DNA of 64,000 nucleotides, from positions 62,001 to 126,000 of the forward strand of contig JAILLE010000012.1 of the NCBI GenBank assembly GCA_024693285.1, given 5' to 3'. Below are positions 26,578 to 35,160 of this stretch, one piece after another. Below the pieces are notes generated by a model that was not told the origin of the DNA, ran no database searches, and was given only the letters and a program-made list of their open reading frames with translations. The translations under genes and the position numbers were made by a program. Numbering within the stretch: position 1 is the stretch's first letter; each line of letters starts with the position of its first letter. This DNA is from Bacteroidales bacterium (lineage in GTDB: Bacteria > Bacteroidota > Bacteroidia > Bacteroidales > UBA932).

Positions 26578-28821
26578 TTATTTGCGGTTTTTGTAATAAT
26601 TCATAAGGCAGCCGTCAGCGAGAATCTGGCGCTCGTCAGCGGTCAAGTTCTTGAAATAGAGGTGGATAGGTTTGATGTCACCAGCTTTGGTGATAACCTT
26701 GGCATCAATCTCCTCAGAGCCGTTAAGGATGGCCTCACGGATCCCGGGAACGAACACCATGTCACCAGGCTCATAGTCGAACGGAGTCTCAGGAGCGATA
26801 GTGAACGGAAGGATACCCCAGTTGATGCAGTTGCTGCGATAGCGCTTCGTCGCATATTCGTAGCATATGTTGGCGTCACCGCCGAGGACCTTCTGGCAAG
26901 AGGCGGCCTGTTCACGGGCAGAACCGTCACCAGGCTTATTGGCGAAAACGCAAGAGCCGAAGGAGGTGTTAACGGAGGAGACACCGACCTTGGCGAGAGC
27001 CATGGCGATATGCGAAGGGGCCTCACCCTGACGACGCTCTAGATCCTGAGCCTGGATTCTCTTGGATATCCCGACATATTCAGGGACTCTCCTAGAGAGA
27101 GCGAACTCACTGAGTTTGAGCGGGTTCGAGCGATAGCTGGAAGTCTCTCCAGAAGGAATAAGCTCATCGGTGGTGGTCACGGGATCATGTATGACGGCAG
27201 CAAGCTCGAGGAGCATATTGTCCTCCATCGGATACATCTTAGGCCAATCCTTGATGTTGGGTCCATAGCGAAGCTCCACACTGAGATCCTCCTTTCCGAA
27301 ACCGTAATAGACACGGCTCTTGTAGATCCTGTCGTCGAACTCGTAAGGCTTGTGGGTATCCTCATACTCGATGTCTGTGGCGGCGGTGATGACACCTCCG
27401 TTGGCGGCTGTGGCGGCAATCGAGCGGGCATCCATCAAGGACACCAGCGAGAGTTGGCCCTGACCGGGCTTGGAGCCTTCCCTATTGGGGAAGTTACGGG
27501 TGGTGTGACGGATGGAGAAGCCGTTGTTGGCGGGCACGTCTCCAGCACCGAAGCAAGGTCCGCAGAATGCGGGCTTGATCACGACACCAGCTTCGAGAAG
27601 CTCTTCAGCGATATGCTCACGGGTTGTGGCCAGATAAACGGGTGTGGACTGCGGATAGGCGCTCATGGTGAAGTAGTCGTTTCCTATGGTCTTGCCCTTC
27701 ATGATGGAAGCGGCCTCGGATAGGTTGTCATAAGTACCTCCGGAGCAACCGGCTATCAACGCCTGATCTGCGCAGACCTTACCGTCCTTGATCTTTGAAA
27801 GGAGATCGATCTGAACCTTGTCGCCGAAACGCTTCTTAGCGTCTTCCTCAACCGCTTTGAGGATGCCCTCAGGGTCAGCCTGAAGCTCATGGATAGTGAA
27901 AGCGTTGGATGGATGGAACGGCAGGGCGATCATGCTCTCCTGGCTGGAGAGATCAATGCGGATCATGCTGTCATACCATGCGATCTTGCCGGGCTTTAGC
28001 TCTTTGTAGGCCTCAGGACGACGATGGGTCTCGTAATGATTCTTGACTGTCTCGTCTGTGATCCAGATGGAGCTGAGGCAAGTTGTCTCGGTTGTCATCA
28101 CGTCTATTCCGTTGCGGAAGTCAATAGGAAGCTCCTTGACGCCGGGACCGGCAAACTCGAGCACCTTATTCTTGACGAAACCGCTCTCGAAAGTGGCCTT
28201 GACAAGGGATATCGCCACATCGTGAGGGCCAACGCCGTGCTTGGGCTTTCCTTCAAGCCACACCAGCACGACCTCGGGAGCATTTATGTCCCAAGTGTTA
28301 TGGAGGAGCTGTTTCACAAGCTCGCCACCACCTTCGCCAACACCCATGCAGCCCAGGGAACCGTAACGGGTGTGGGAGTCGGAACCAAGAACCATGCCAC
28401 CACAGGTAGCGAGAGCCTCGCGAACATACTGGTGGATGACAGCCTGATTGGCGGGAACATAGATACCGCCATATTTCTTAGCCGCTGAGAGTCCGAACAC
28501 ATGGTCGTCCTCGTTAATGGTGCCGCCGACAGCGCACAGGGAGTTGTGGCAGTTGGTCATGGCGTAAGGAATCGGGAATTTCTCGAGACCGCTGGCGCGG
28601 GCTGTCTGGATGATACCGACATAAGTAATGTCGTGTGACGCCATAGCGTCGAACCTGACCTTAAGCTTGGCGCCTTTAGTACCCTGGACATCATGAGAAC
28701 GAAGGATGCCATAGGCAATTGTGTTCTCACGGGCCTCGTCTTTGCCGGGCATCCCCTCAGGATTCTCGACAATCTTCTGTCCGTCAAGGAGATAAACTCC
28801 GTGTGGAATCAGTTCTACCAT
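26578..28821 (-). CDS. acn: Aconitate hydratase (mitochondrial-type)
   Basis: A protein of 747 residues. Iron-sulfur cluster ligands are seen in CGPCFGAGD and in GSDSHTRYGSLGCMGVGEGG-type active-site sequence; the swivel domain follows (SNCINWGILPFTI). It interconverts citrate and isocitrate. It is 22 bp downstream of the citC-citG fusion and 2 bp upstream of icd, in one transcript. Confidence 0.95.
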   Translation of the reverse strand: MVELIPHGVYLLDGQKIVENPEGMPGKDEARENTIAYGILRSHDVQGTKGAKLKVRFDAMASHDITYVGIIQTARASGLEKFPIPYAMTNCHNSLCAVGGTINEDDHVFGLSAAKKYGGIYVPANQAVIHQYVREALATCGGMVLGSDSHTRYGSLGCMGVGEGGGELVKQLLHNTWDINAPEVVLVWLEGKPKHGVGPHDVAISLVKATFESGFVKNKVLEFAGPGVKELPIDFRNGIDVMTTETTCLSSIWITDETVKNHYETHRRPEAYKELKPGKIAWYDSMIRIDLSSQESMIALPFHPSNAFTIHELQADPEGILKAVEEDAKKRFGDKVQIDLLSKIKDGKVCADQALIAGCSGGTYDNLSEAASIMKGKTIGNDYFTMSAYPQSTPVYLATTREHIAEELLEAGVVIKPAFCGPCFGAGDVPANNGFSIRHTTRNFPNREGSKPGQGQLSLVSLMDARSIAATAANGGVITAATDIEYEDTHKPYEFDDRIYKSRVYYGFGKEDLSVELRYGPNIKDWPKMYPMEDNMLLELAAVIHDPVTTTDELIPSGETSSYRSNPLKLSEFALSRRVPEYVGISKRIQAQDLERRQGEAPSHIAMALAKVGVSSVNTSFGSCVFANKPGDGSAREQAASCQKVLGGDANICYEYATKRYRSNCINWGILPFTIAPETPFDYEPGDMVFVPGIREAILNGSEEIDAKVITKAGDIKPIHLYFKNLTADERQILADGCLMNYYKNRK

Positions 28822-28843
28822 AATTTGTGGTTTTTAATGAATA

Positions 28844-30667
28844 CTATTGTGTTAATGAATCTATAAATATCGTGAGGGCTAACATGTCAGCGGCACCTCC
28901 GGGGGAGATGCCCTCCGCATCGTAGCGCATTTTCATTTTTCTCAATCCTTCCTCGCTGAAATCATCCAGCAAGGCTTTCGCCTCCTCCTTAACCTCTTGG
29001 GCCCTCTGGTACCCCACCCTGTGAATCACGCAGGTGTCGTCCAGAGTGGACAAAATTCCGAGAAGTGTTTTCTGCAAATGCCACGACTCAGTTTGCGGCG
29101 GTCGGGAAGTCTCCGGACGGACATTTACCCGGATAGGGCGCAAAGCGTAGGGAGTCCGGAGACTTCCCGCCGTCGCAATACCCTGATAGTATGGCAGCCA
29201 GTCTGCGAAGAGGGGCTTGTAGCCTTCCTGGGCCAATTGGAGAGCGCCCTTGACCCCGTGCTCTTTAACAGCTTTGGCACCATGGGAATCATCAACAGCA
29301 GCAATCAAACCGGAAAGCTCAGCTACCCTTTCAGACAGTTCTGTGACCGTAAAACGCGAATCACAGGCAATTTTCAGAGTTACGATAGCGGCGAGGCCTA
29401 AGGCGAAAATAGCCCCGCGATAGGTGTTCACTCCCCCGGTATATTCCAGCATATCCGCCTCAATCGCCTTCCCGAACTTCACAATCGAATCTTTGTCTGT
29501 CAAACAAAACAATGACGGGAGATGGCGGATGAAGGAGCGGCGGATTACATCAATGCTGCCTTTCATCAAAGCGTAATCCATATCGGAGTGAGCTCCGCTG
29601 GTCTCTTGGTCGACCAGGCCAGGCTTTAACGGGGCATCAAGTTCCATCCTGAGTGCCCTGGCCATCAGTTCGGCGACCAAATATGGCCAAGTTGTCTGCG
29701 GTGCCATGGCCGCGGCATTCTGGAAACTCCCCTGCTCCAATGACTTACGAACATCCGATGCCCGAACATTCCCGAGCCTGGGAATCTCAATGACTGAGAT
29801 GCCTTGGGGAGGAAGGACCTCCTTCATGATGACATTGTAGCGGGCGGTAAGCGGATCAGACGGCTCAGTCCCGACAAAACGGACAGTCACTCCAAGAGCC
29901 GGCGCGATATGCCTGGCAAAGAGATCAAGATCGAGTCTCATCTGGGTCTCTGAAGCCTCCGTGAGATCTTTTAGGAAATATGTCGGGAAAGTCGTCGCGG
30001 AGATTTGGTAATCACTGCCTTCCAGGACAGTAGCGAGATCCCCACAGCCGCTTCGGATCATCTCGAGCCTTTCCTCATACGGGAACAACGACACATCCTC
30101 CCTTACCGGAATCACAAACAACTTCTCAACCTGCTCCGAAGCCTTCTCAACAAGATAACGATGGCCCAGAGTGAACGGGTTGGCGTTCATGATGACGACT
30201 CCTGAAGATTCTTCGCTTCGCTCAGAATGACAGGTCACACCTGCCAGATAATCCTCGAGGCCGTGACCGTTTTCCATGAGAATCGAGAGAGGGGCGGAAG
30301 CAATGGTGTGGAAACCGAGGCTGGTGAATATGGCTTCGTTTTCGGGCTTGGTGAAAACCTTAAGATTAGTTATTCCGTCAGCAGAGGCATGAGCGATAAT
30401 GTGGGAGACCAATGGAGCGACAAGTCCTCTTGATCTCACGGAAGCATCCACGGCAACACATTTAATGACATCTCCCTTCAAACCGGCCCCCGCGACAATG
30501 GAACCGTCTTCATCAAGGACACAAAAATAATTGTCGACAACCTCCAAGCGCAAACCATTGGCTGCGAGGAAGTTCTCGACCTGTCTCCTGAATCGCGTTG
30601 AACTCAGCGGGATGCTCTGTATCTCAACTATGTTTTCTTCTGTCTGCACCTTATGCAAGCTTTCCAA
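28844..30667 (-). CDS. citC-citG: CitC-CitG fusion: citrate lyase ligase plus triphosphoribosyl-dephospho-CoA synthase
   Basis: A protein of 607 residues. Residues 20-140 are a GNAT-like domain, residues 150-335 the nucleotidyltransferase (VVIMNANPFTLGHRYLVEKA), which acetylates the citrate lyase prosthetic group. From about 340 on it is CitG (ALRMELDAPLKPGLVDQ, AHSDMDYALM), which makes the prosthetic group precursor. Two interspersed repeats lie in frame: repeat A at residues 146-154, between the GNAT and transferase domains, and repeat C near residues 497-524 inside CitG. Its own promoter is visible upstream. Confidence 0.9.
   Translation of the reverse strand: MESLHKVQTEENIVEIQSIPLSSTRFRRQVENFLAANGLRLEVVDNYFCVLDEDGSIVAGAGLKGDVIKCVAVDASVRSRGLVAPLVSHIIAHASADGITNLKVFTKPENEAIFTSLGFHTIASAPLSILMENGHGLEDYLAGVTCHSERSEESSGVVIMNANPFTLGHRYLVEKASEQVEKLFVIPVREDVSLFPYEERLEMIRSGCGDLATVLEGSDYQISATTFPTYFLKDLTEASETQMRLDLDLFARHIAPALGVTVRFVGTEPSDPLTARYNVIMKEVLPPQGISVIEIPRLGNVRASDVRKSLEQGSFQNAAAMAPQTTWPYLVAELMARALRMELDAPLKPGLVDQETSGAHSDMDYALMKGSIDVIRRSFIRHLPSLFCLTDKDSIVKFGKAIEADMLEYTGGVNTYRGAIFALGLAAIVTLKIACDSRFTVTELSERVAELSGLIAAVDDSHGAKAVKEHGVKGALQLAQEGYKPLFADWLPYYQGIATAGSLRTPYALRPIRVNVRPETSRPPQTESWHLQKTLLGILSTLDDTCVIHRVGYQRAQEVKEEAKALLDDFSEEGLRKMKMRYDAEGISPGGAADMLALTIFIDSLTQ
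29095..29176. repeat. Structured repeat C, copy 1, inside citG
   Basis: Long arms (29095-29118 and 29154-29176; CGGGAAGTCTCCGGAC pairs perfectly with its partner) enclose a 33-bp core (29121-29153). The core shares 28 of 33 bases with the copy at 43274-43306, while the arms of the two copies are unrelated. Confidence 0.8.
30207..30231. repeat. Interspersed repeat A, copy 2, inside citC
   Basis: The 25-bp unit is read on the minus strand as CHSERSEES within the protein. The stem ATTCT/AGAAT shows compensatory change against copy 1. A small palindrome, CAGGTCACACCTG, follows (30231-30243). Confidence 0.75.
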
Positions 30668-30701
30668 TACTCCCGGTTCCGCCTGCCGTGGAACAACTAC
30701 G

Positions 30702-30732
30702 CAAATGTAACAAATCGTTACAGATAAACAAA
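30702..30732 (-). promoter_or_regulatory. Internal promoter with operator-like palindrome before citC-citG
   Basis: On the minus strand TTTG (30729-30732), 19 bp, TACATTTG (30702-30709), a full consensus match. The spacer holds GTAACAAATCGTTAC (30707-30721), a 5-bp-arm inverted repeat that could bind a regulator. It would let citC-citG, acn and icd be expressed apart from citDEFX. Confidence 0.75.
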
Positions 30733-30739
30733 GCTTTTC

Positions 30740-31348
30740 TTATAAATTTAAATAATTATCAACCATTTGGTCGATTTTCGCAAGCAATTCTTCAGTAGTG
30801 TGAGTTTTTGCCCTCATGCAATGCCGGACTTCGTTGCCGCACAACAAACACCTCCTCGGCTCCAGTCCCAGATCCTCCCTGCCAATGGGCTGAGGTATAA
30901 CCACCGCCGGAGCAGCCGTCGAGCTTAGGCCATACTCAGCCGCAGCTCCGTCCTGAGCTTGTCGAAGGGCGAAGCGAGAATGGACGCGGCCGGGCTCGAG
31001 CGGCTGGCCGGCGGCAACTATAACATCCAAATCCATGAGGCGGCCCAAAGGATGTGAGTCCTCGATCCGGCAGGCAAGGCGCTTGGCCTCGACTGGAGAC
31101 ATTGCGACAAGGAAGAAGCCTTCATATCCGGTTTCCAAATCACGCAGCTCCTCAAACTCAACACGAAACGCCTCACGTACAGCTCGAACACCAGCCTCGG
31201 CGACAACCAAGGACGAACGGTTTCTTTTGACCGGTCCGGGCAACTGCACAGTAAGGCATAAAAGCGAAAGGCCAGGATTGTCTTCCAGCAGCTCGCACTG
31301 CCGCCGCACCCTGGCCTCTCGGCTCTCAAGTATTTTCTCCAGAGTCAC
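30740..31348 (-). CDS. citX: Apo-citrate lyase phosphoribosyl-dephospho-CoA transferase
   Basis: A protein of 202 residues starting at GTG right after the citF stop codon. CitX signatures are visible: LCLTVQLPGPVKRN, GRLMDLDVI, and the C-terminal GLEPRRCLLCGNEVRHCMRA. It attaches the prosthetic group to the acyl carrier subunit CitD. About 37 residues in the middle (111-148) are foreign to the family and are encoded by a palindromic repeat insertion (30904-31014). Confidence 0.85.
   Translation of the reverse strand: MTLEKILESREARVRRQCELLEDNPGLSLLCLTVQLPGPVKRNRSSLVVAEAGVRAVREAFRVEFEELRDLETGYEGFFLVAMSPVEAKRLACRIEDSHPLGRLMDLDVIVAAGQPLEPGRVHSRFALRQAQDGAAAEYGLSSTAAPAVVIPQPIGREDLGLEPRRCLLCGNEVRHCMRAKTHTTEELLAKIDQMVDNYLNL
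30904..31014. repeat. Structured repeat B inside citX
   Basis: The arms 30904-30924 and 30994-31014 are near-perfect inverted repeats (CCGCCGG-CAGCCG-TCGAGC type). The loop carries TCCTGAGCTTGTCGAAGGG (30951-30969), a sequence familiar as an interspersed repeat in many environmental bacterial genomes, followed by GCGAAGCGAG. Confidence 0.7.
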
Positions 31349-32767
31349 TTACTGGATGTTGTAGATCTTGTCGAGGACTTTCCCGTGACGATCCATGACG
31401 ATACCGACGACCTTGTCTCCGAAAGGCAGAGAATCAGGAACACCGATCACACTTGTCGCCTTGGCGGCCAAGTCATGGATATCGACAACCTTCAGCCCGG
31501 CCTCCTTGAGACGCTCAGCGATCTCAGGACGACGAGGATTGACCGCAATCCCATATTCAGTGACAACCACATCGACGCCAGCGCCAGGAGTGATCAGAGT
31601 CGTGACCTTCGGGACAACGCAAGGGATGCGTCCCCTAAGCAGAGGGCACACGATAATTGACAACGCGCTGTCTTCGGCGGTGTCGGGATGACCACCCACA
31701 GCCCCGCGGATGATTCCGTCAGAGCCGACGAGAACGTTCACATTGAAGTCGACGTCAACCTCGAGGGCGGAAAGAATCACAATATCAAGGGCATGGACCG
31801 CGGACCCGGGATTATCGGCGCTGGCATATTCGACAGCACTGACTTCCTGATGGGTCTGGTCAGAAGCGATAGACTCCGCCGCGACCTTGTCAAATGACTG
31901 GACATCAATAAGTTTGCCGATCAAACCTTCCTCATGCAGCTTAACCATGTGGGCGGTGATGCCACCGAGAGCGAAGGAAGCCTTGATTCCCTTCTCTATC
32001 ATGCTCTCCTTGATGTACTTAACGGCTGCCAGTGAAGCTCCGCCGGTACCCGTCTGGATAGAGAAACCATCCTTGAAGTAACCGCTGTTGATAATCACCT
32101 GCGCGGCCTGCTGGGCAAGCAATATGTCACGAGGATTCTTGGAATCACGGATAGCGCCAGAAGAAATCTTCGAGCTGTCACCAACAGAATCCACTACCAC
32201 GACGGATTCGACATCGCAGGAAGAGATTGACTTGGGATAGTTAGGATAGGCCACAAGGTCGTCGGTCAGAACAACCACATGGTCGGCGTACTTGGCGTCC
32301 GGAAGAGCGTAACCGAGAGATCCGCAGATAGATTTAGCGTTCTCGCTGCGGGGGCAACCGGAAGCGTTACCCAACTCATCACATGACGAAGCGCCAAGGA
32401 AGGCGACATCGATGTGAAGCTCACCGTTGGCGATAGCGCTGCCCCTGCCACCATGTGAACGGAACACGACAGGCTCAGCCATAAGGCCATGAGATATCTC
32501 ATTGGCAAGCTCACCGCGAAGGCCCGAGGTGGAAATGCCGGTTATGACACCAGCCTTGATATGCTCGATCAGCGGAGCGTGGACATCCGAGAGGCTCGAA
32601 GCGGCAAGCTTGAGATCCTTGAAACCCATCTCAGCCAACTTGGCGACAACCAGGTTAACGACCTTGTCTCCACCGCGGAAATGATGGTGGAAAGATATGG
32701 TCATGCCATCCTTAAGGCCAGAGCGGCGGATGGCTTCTTCCAAAGAGACTACTTTAGTGTTTCTCAT
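31349..32767 (-). CDS. citF: Citrate lyase alpha subunit (citrate CoA-transferase)
   Basis: A protein of 472 residues, somewhat shorter than the roughly 510 of proteobacterial CitF. The family is clear from ISFHHHFRGGDKVVNLVV, FLGASSCDELGNASG and SIQTGTGGASLAAVKY. It transfers the acyl-carrier thioester from acetate to citrate. The start overlaps the citE stop by 4 bp (ATGA). Confidence 0.95.
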   Translation of the reverse strand: MRNTKVVSLEEAIRRSGLKDGMTISFHHHFRGGDKVVNLVVAKLAEMGFKDLKLAASSLSDVHAPLIEHIKAGVITGISTSGLRGELANEISHGLMAEPVVFRSHGGRGSAIANGELHIDVAFLGASSCDELGNASGCPRSENAKSICGSLGYALPDAKYADHVVVLTDDLVAYPNYPKSISSCDVESVVVVDSVGDSSKISSGAIRDSKNPRDILLAQQAAQVIINSGYFKDGFSIQTGTGGASLAAVKYIKESMIEKGIKASFALGGITAHMVKLHEEGLIGKLIDVQSFDKVAAESIASDQTHQEVSAVEYASADNPGSAVHALDIVILSALEVDVDFNVNVLVGSDGIIRGAVGGHPDTAEDSALSIIVCPLLRGRIPCVVPKVTTLITPGAGVDVVVTEYGIAVNPRRPEIAERLKEAGLKVVDIHDLAAKATSVIGVPDSLPFGDKVVGIVMDRHGKVLDKIYNIQ

Positions 32768-33654
32768 GACAATTCCTCCTCATTCAATATTCCTGAAGCG
32801 ACAGCCAAGGCGATCACCCTTTCGGCGCGCAGCACGACAGGGCGGTCAACCATCTTGCCATTGACGGCAATGACACCGGATCCCTTCTCGCGGGCCTCCT
32901 TGATAGCAGCGATGATGCGCAGAGCCTTATCAATGTCTTTCTGCTTGGGAGCGAAGACCTCATTGACCACCTGGATCTGACGGGGATTGATGATTGACTT
33001 CCCGTCAAAACCAAGATTCTTGATCAACTCAACTTCCTTGCGGAAGGTCTCCATGTCGTCGAGGTTGGAATATACAGTGTCGAAGCAAGCGATACCCGCG
33101 GCCCTGGCGGCGACCACTATAGTCTCCCTCGCGAGAAGGAGCTCAGAACCTTCCGGAGTACGGGGAGTTTTCAAGTTGGCGGTGTAGTCCTCGGCTCCGA
33201 GAGCGATACCCATCATCCTTTTCGACGCGGTGGCGATCTCATAAGCATTGACAATACCTAAGGCGCTTTCGATAGCCGCCATGATCTGGGTGCGCCCGAC
33301 ACAACCGAGTTCCTCCTCGACCTTGATGATCTCAGCCTCGAGCTCACGGACCTCGTCAGCGGTCTCAGTCTTCGGCATACGGATAACATCAACCCCGGCC
33401 TTCACGACAGCCTCAACGTCCTTTTTCCCATACGGAGTGTTGAGGGGATTGATCCTGACCACCATCTCGGTGTCACCGTAGTCGATAGTCTTGAGGGCAT
33501 TGTAGACCAGAAGGCGGGCGGCGTCCTTTTCGGCCATCGTCACGGAATCCTCAAGGTCAAGCATAATCGAATCCGGCCCATAAATATGGGCATCCGCCAT
33601 CATCCCGGGATTGTTACCCGGAACGAACATCATTGTTCTTCTAAGCCTTTCCAT
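32764..33654 (-). CDS. citE: Citrate lyase beta subunit (citryl-ACP lyase)
   Basis: I start at 33654 (MERLRRTMMFVPGNN), one base after the citD stop; an ATG at 33669 would overlap citD. About 296 residues, a TIM-barrel lyase with MLDLEDSVTMAEKDAAR, RINPLNTPYGKKDVE, MAAIESALGI and GFDGKSIINPRQ. It cleaves citryl-ACP to oxaloacetate and acetyl-ACP. Confidence 0.96.
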   Translation of the reverse strand: MERLRRTMMFVPGNNPGMMADAHIYGPDSIMLDLEDSVTMAEKDAARLLVYNALKTIDYGDTEMVVRINPLNTPYGKKDVEAVVKAGVDVIRMPKTETADEVRELEAEIIKVEEELGCVGRTQIMAAIESALGIVNAYEIATASKRMMGIALGAEDYTANLKTPRTPEGSELLLARETIVVAARAAGIACFDTVYSNLDDMETFRKEVELIKNLGFDGKSIINPRQIQVVNEVFAPKQKDIDKALRIIAAIKEAREKGSGVIAVNGKMVDRPVVLRAERVIALAVASGILNEEELS

Positions 33655-33655
33655 A

Positions 33656-33928
33656 CTACTTCCAGACATCTTTGCCGGTGGCGCGGACAGCGGCGGCGGT
33701 TACTCTCGCGCGGATCGTGCAATCCAAGGCACCTTTATCCGTTGCTTTGACATATGCGTCAGAGATACCGAGGCCTTCGAGGGTCTCGGTGATCACCGAC
33801 TTGATCTGCCGCCCGAACTGGGCAGCCACAGAGCTTTGAAGCTCTACCTGAAGGCCTTCACCCGGTCCGATCTGGATCATGATGTCCCCGGACTCGAGAG
33901 TGCCGGCCACAGCGTTCTTTACTTCCAT
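33656..33928 (-). CDS. citD: Citrate lyase gamma subunit (acyl carrier protein)
   Basis: The ATG at 33928 (MEVKNAVAGTLESGD) fits the family start; the frame could start at 33943. About 90 residues. The Ser in TLESGD, near residue 13, is the attachment site of the phosphoribosyl-dephospho-CoA group. It is the first gene of the citrate lyase operon. Confidence 0.92.
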   Translation of the reverse strand: MEVKNAVAGTLESGDIMIQIGPGEGLQVELQSSVAAQFGRQIKSVITETLEGLGISDAYVKATDKGALDCTIRARVTAAAVRATGKDVWK

Positions 33929-33957
33929 GGTTAGAGTGATCAATTATAAATTGTTTG

Positions 33958-33988
33958 CGAAAATAGGTCTTTCCCTTATAATTTCAAA
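33958..33988 (-). promoter_or_regulatory. Promoter of the citrate lyase operon
   Basis: On the minus strand TTTG (33985-33988), 19 bp, TATTTTCG (33958-33965, one mismatch), about 30 bp before citD. Confidence 0.6.
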
Positions 33989-34048
33989 GCGTTTTAATGA
34001 ATAGTTATGAACATTTTTCAACATTTGTCCACAATTCATAAAACAAAC

Positions 34049-34082
34049 ACGCTGAGGACTGTCATCGAGTAATCCTCAGCGT
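34049..34082 (-). terminator. Terminator after the M23/LysM gene
   Basis: A perfect 10-bp stem, ACGCTGAGGA / TCCTCAGCGT, with a T-rich stretch after it on the minus strand, 28 bp beyond the stop codon and ahead of the citD promoter. Confidence 0.7.
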
Positions 34083-34110
34083 GATGAATATTCAGTCTAA
34101 AATCGTAGAA

Positions 34111-35160
34111 CTACTTAACCCTCAGTTTCTTACCGATTCTGAGAACGGTGCGTTCCGAGATACCGTTGAGCTGGCAGATCTTCTTGACTGTAGTGTGATA
34201 CTTCCGAGCGAGAGCACCAAGAGTGTCGCCCTGCTTGATCGTATGATACTGGGCGGCGGCCGCGGCCTTCCTCTCCTCCTCAGCCTTCTTCTCAGCCTCG
34301 ACCTTGTCCTGGGTGTCTCCCTCGATGATATCGATCTCTTCCTGCTCGTCCTCGGGGACATAATTGCTGGAAGCGTTGAGATACTTCTTCTTCAAGGTGA
34401 AGAACCTGTGCCTGAGCTCGCCAGTGTTGAAATCAATCAGCCATTCCGGATCGAAAGCGTAACCTTTGTAACGGGTCTCGAAGTGGAGGTGTGGACCGGA
34501 GGAGCGGCCAGTGGAGCCGCCAAGGCCTATGATTGAACCGGCGTTGACCCAGTCATCTTCGTTTACCATAATCTTCGACAAGTGGGCATAGAAAGTCTCC
34601 AGCCCGTTCTCGTGACGAAGAATAATAAGGTTGCCGTAGCCTTTATAATACTTCGCCAGACGCACCTTCCCGTCGAAAGCCGCATAGACCGGTGTCCCTG
34701 TCTGGAGAGGCAGGTCAGCGCCTTGATGGCGGCGACGATGGCGGTAACCGAATTTGGAGAACACCTTGGTCTGGTTAGGGCACTTGTACTGGCTAAGCGA
34801 ATCCACTACCCAGATCCCGATCTCATTCGGGAGACTCTCCAGGGTCGCATGGTAAGGATCCGGATAGTCATGAGTCCAATGATCGGAAAACACCTCGTTG
34901 GAGACAACATAGGAAGGATCTTTAATATACTTCCAGGTGTAGTCGGCAAAGAGGATGATCTTGATATGGGGATTGGCTGTCGAGAGGGTGTCCATCGCCT
35001 TCGCGGTGGTCTCATCCATCGACTGGACCGGTTGCAGAGCCGGTCTTGGAATCAGCAGTTCCGCTTGCTTCTTTGTCGTGATCGTGCTGTCTTGCGCCAT
35101 ACCGGCGAAAGGCACGAGGCAGAATGCGACAGCGGCCGCTATCTTGCTAAACTTTCGCAT
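34111..35160 (-). CDS. Periplasmic M23 endopeptidase with LysM domain
   Basis: A protein of 349 residues with a signal peptide ending MAQ. The M23 zinc site is complete: HQGADL (HxxxD) and the HLHFE box after GSTGRSSGP. The C-terminal 45 residues are a LysM domain (TIKQGDTLGALARKYHTTV). An Ala/Glu/Lys-rich linker separates the two. It cuts peptidoglycan cross-links and binds glycan. It overlaps the upstream phosphohexomutase gene by 14 bp. Confidence 0.92.
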   Translation of the reverse strand: MRKFSKIAAAVAFCLVPFAGMAQDSTITTKKQAELLIPRPALQPVQSMDETTAKAMDTLSTANPHIKIILFADYTWKYIKDPSYVVSNEVFSDHWTHDYPDPYHATLESLPNEIGIWVVDSLSQYKCPNQTKVFSKFGYRHRRRHQGADLPLQTGTPVYAAFDGKVRLAKYYKGYGNLIILRHENGLETFYAHLSKIMVNEDDWVNAGSIIGLGGSTGRSSGPHLHFETRYKGYAFDPEWLIDFNTGELRHRFFTLKKKYLNASSNYVPEDEQEEIDIIEGDTQDKVEAEKKAEEERKAAAAAQYHTIKQGDTLGALARKYHTTVKKICQLNGISERTVLRIGKKLRVK

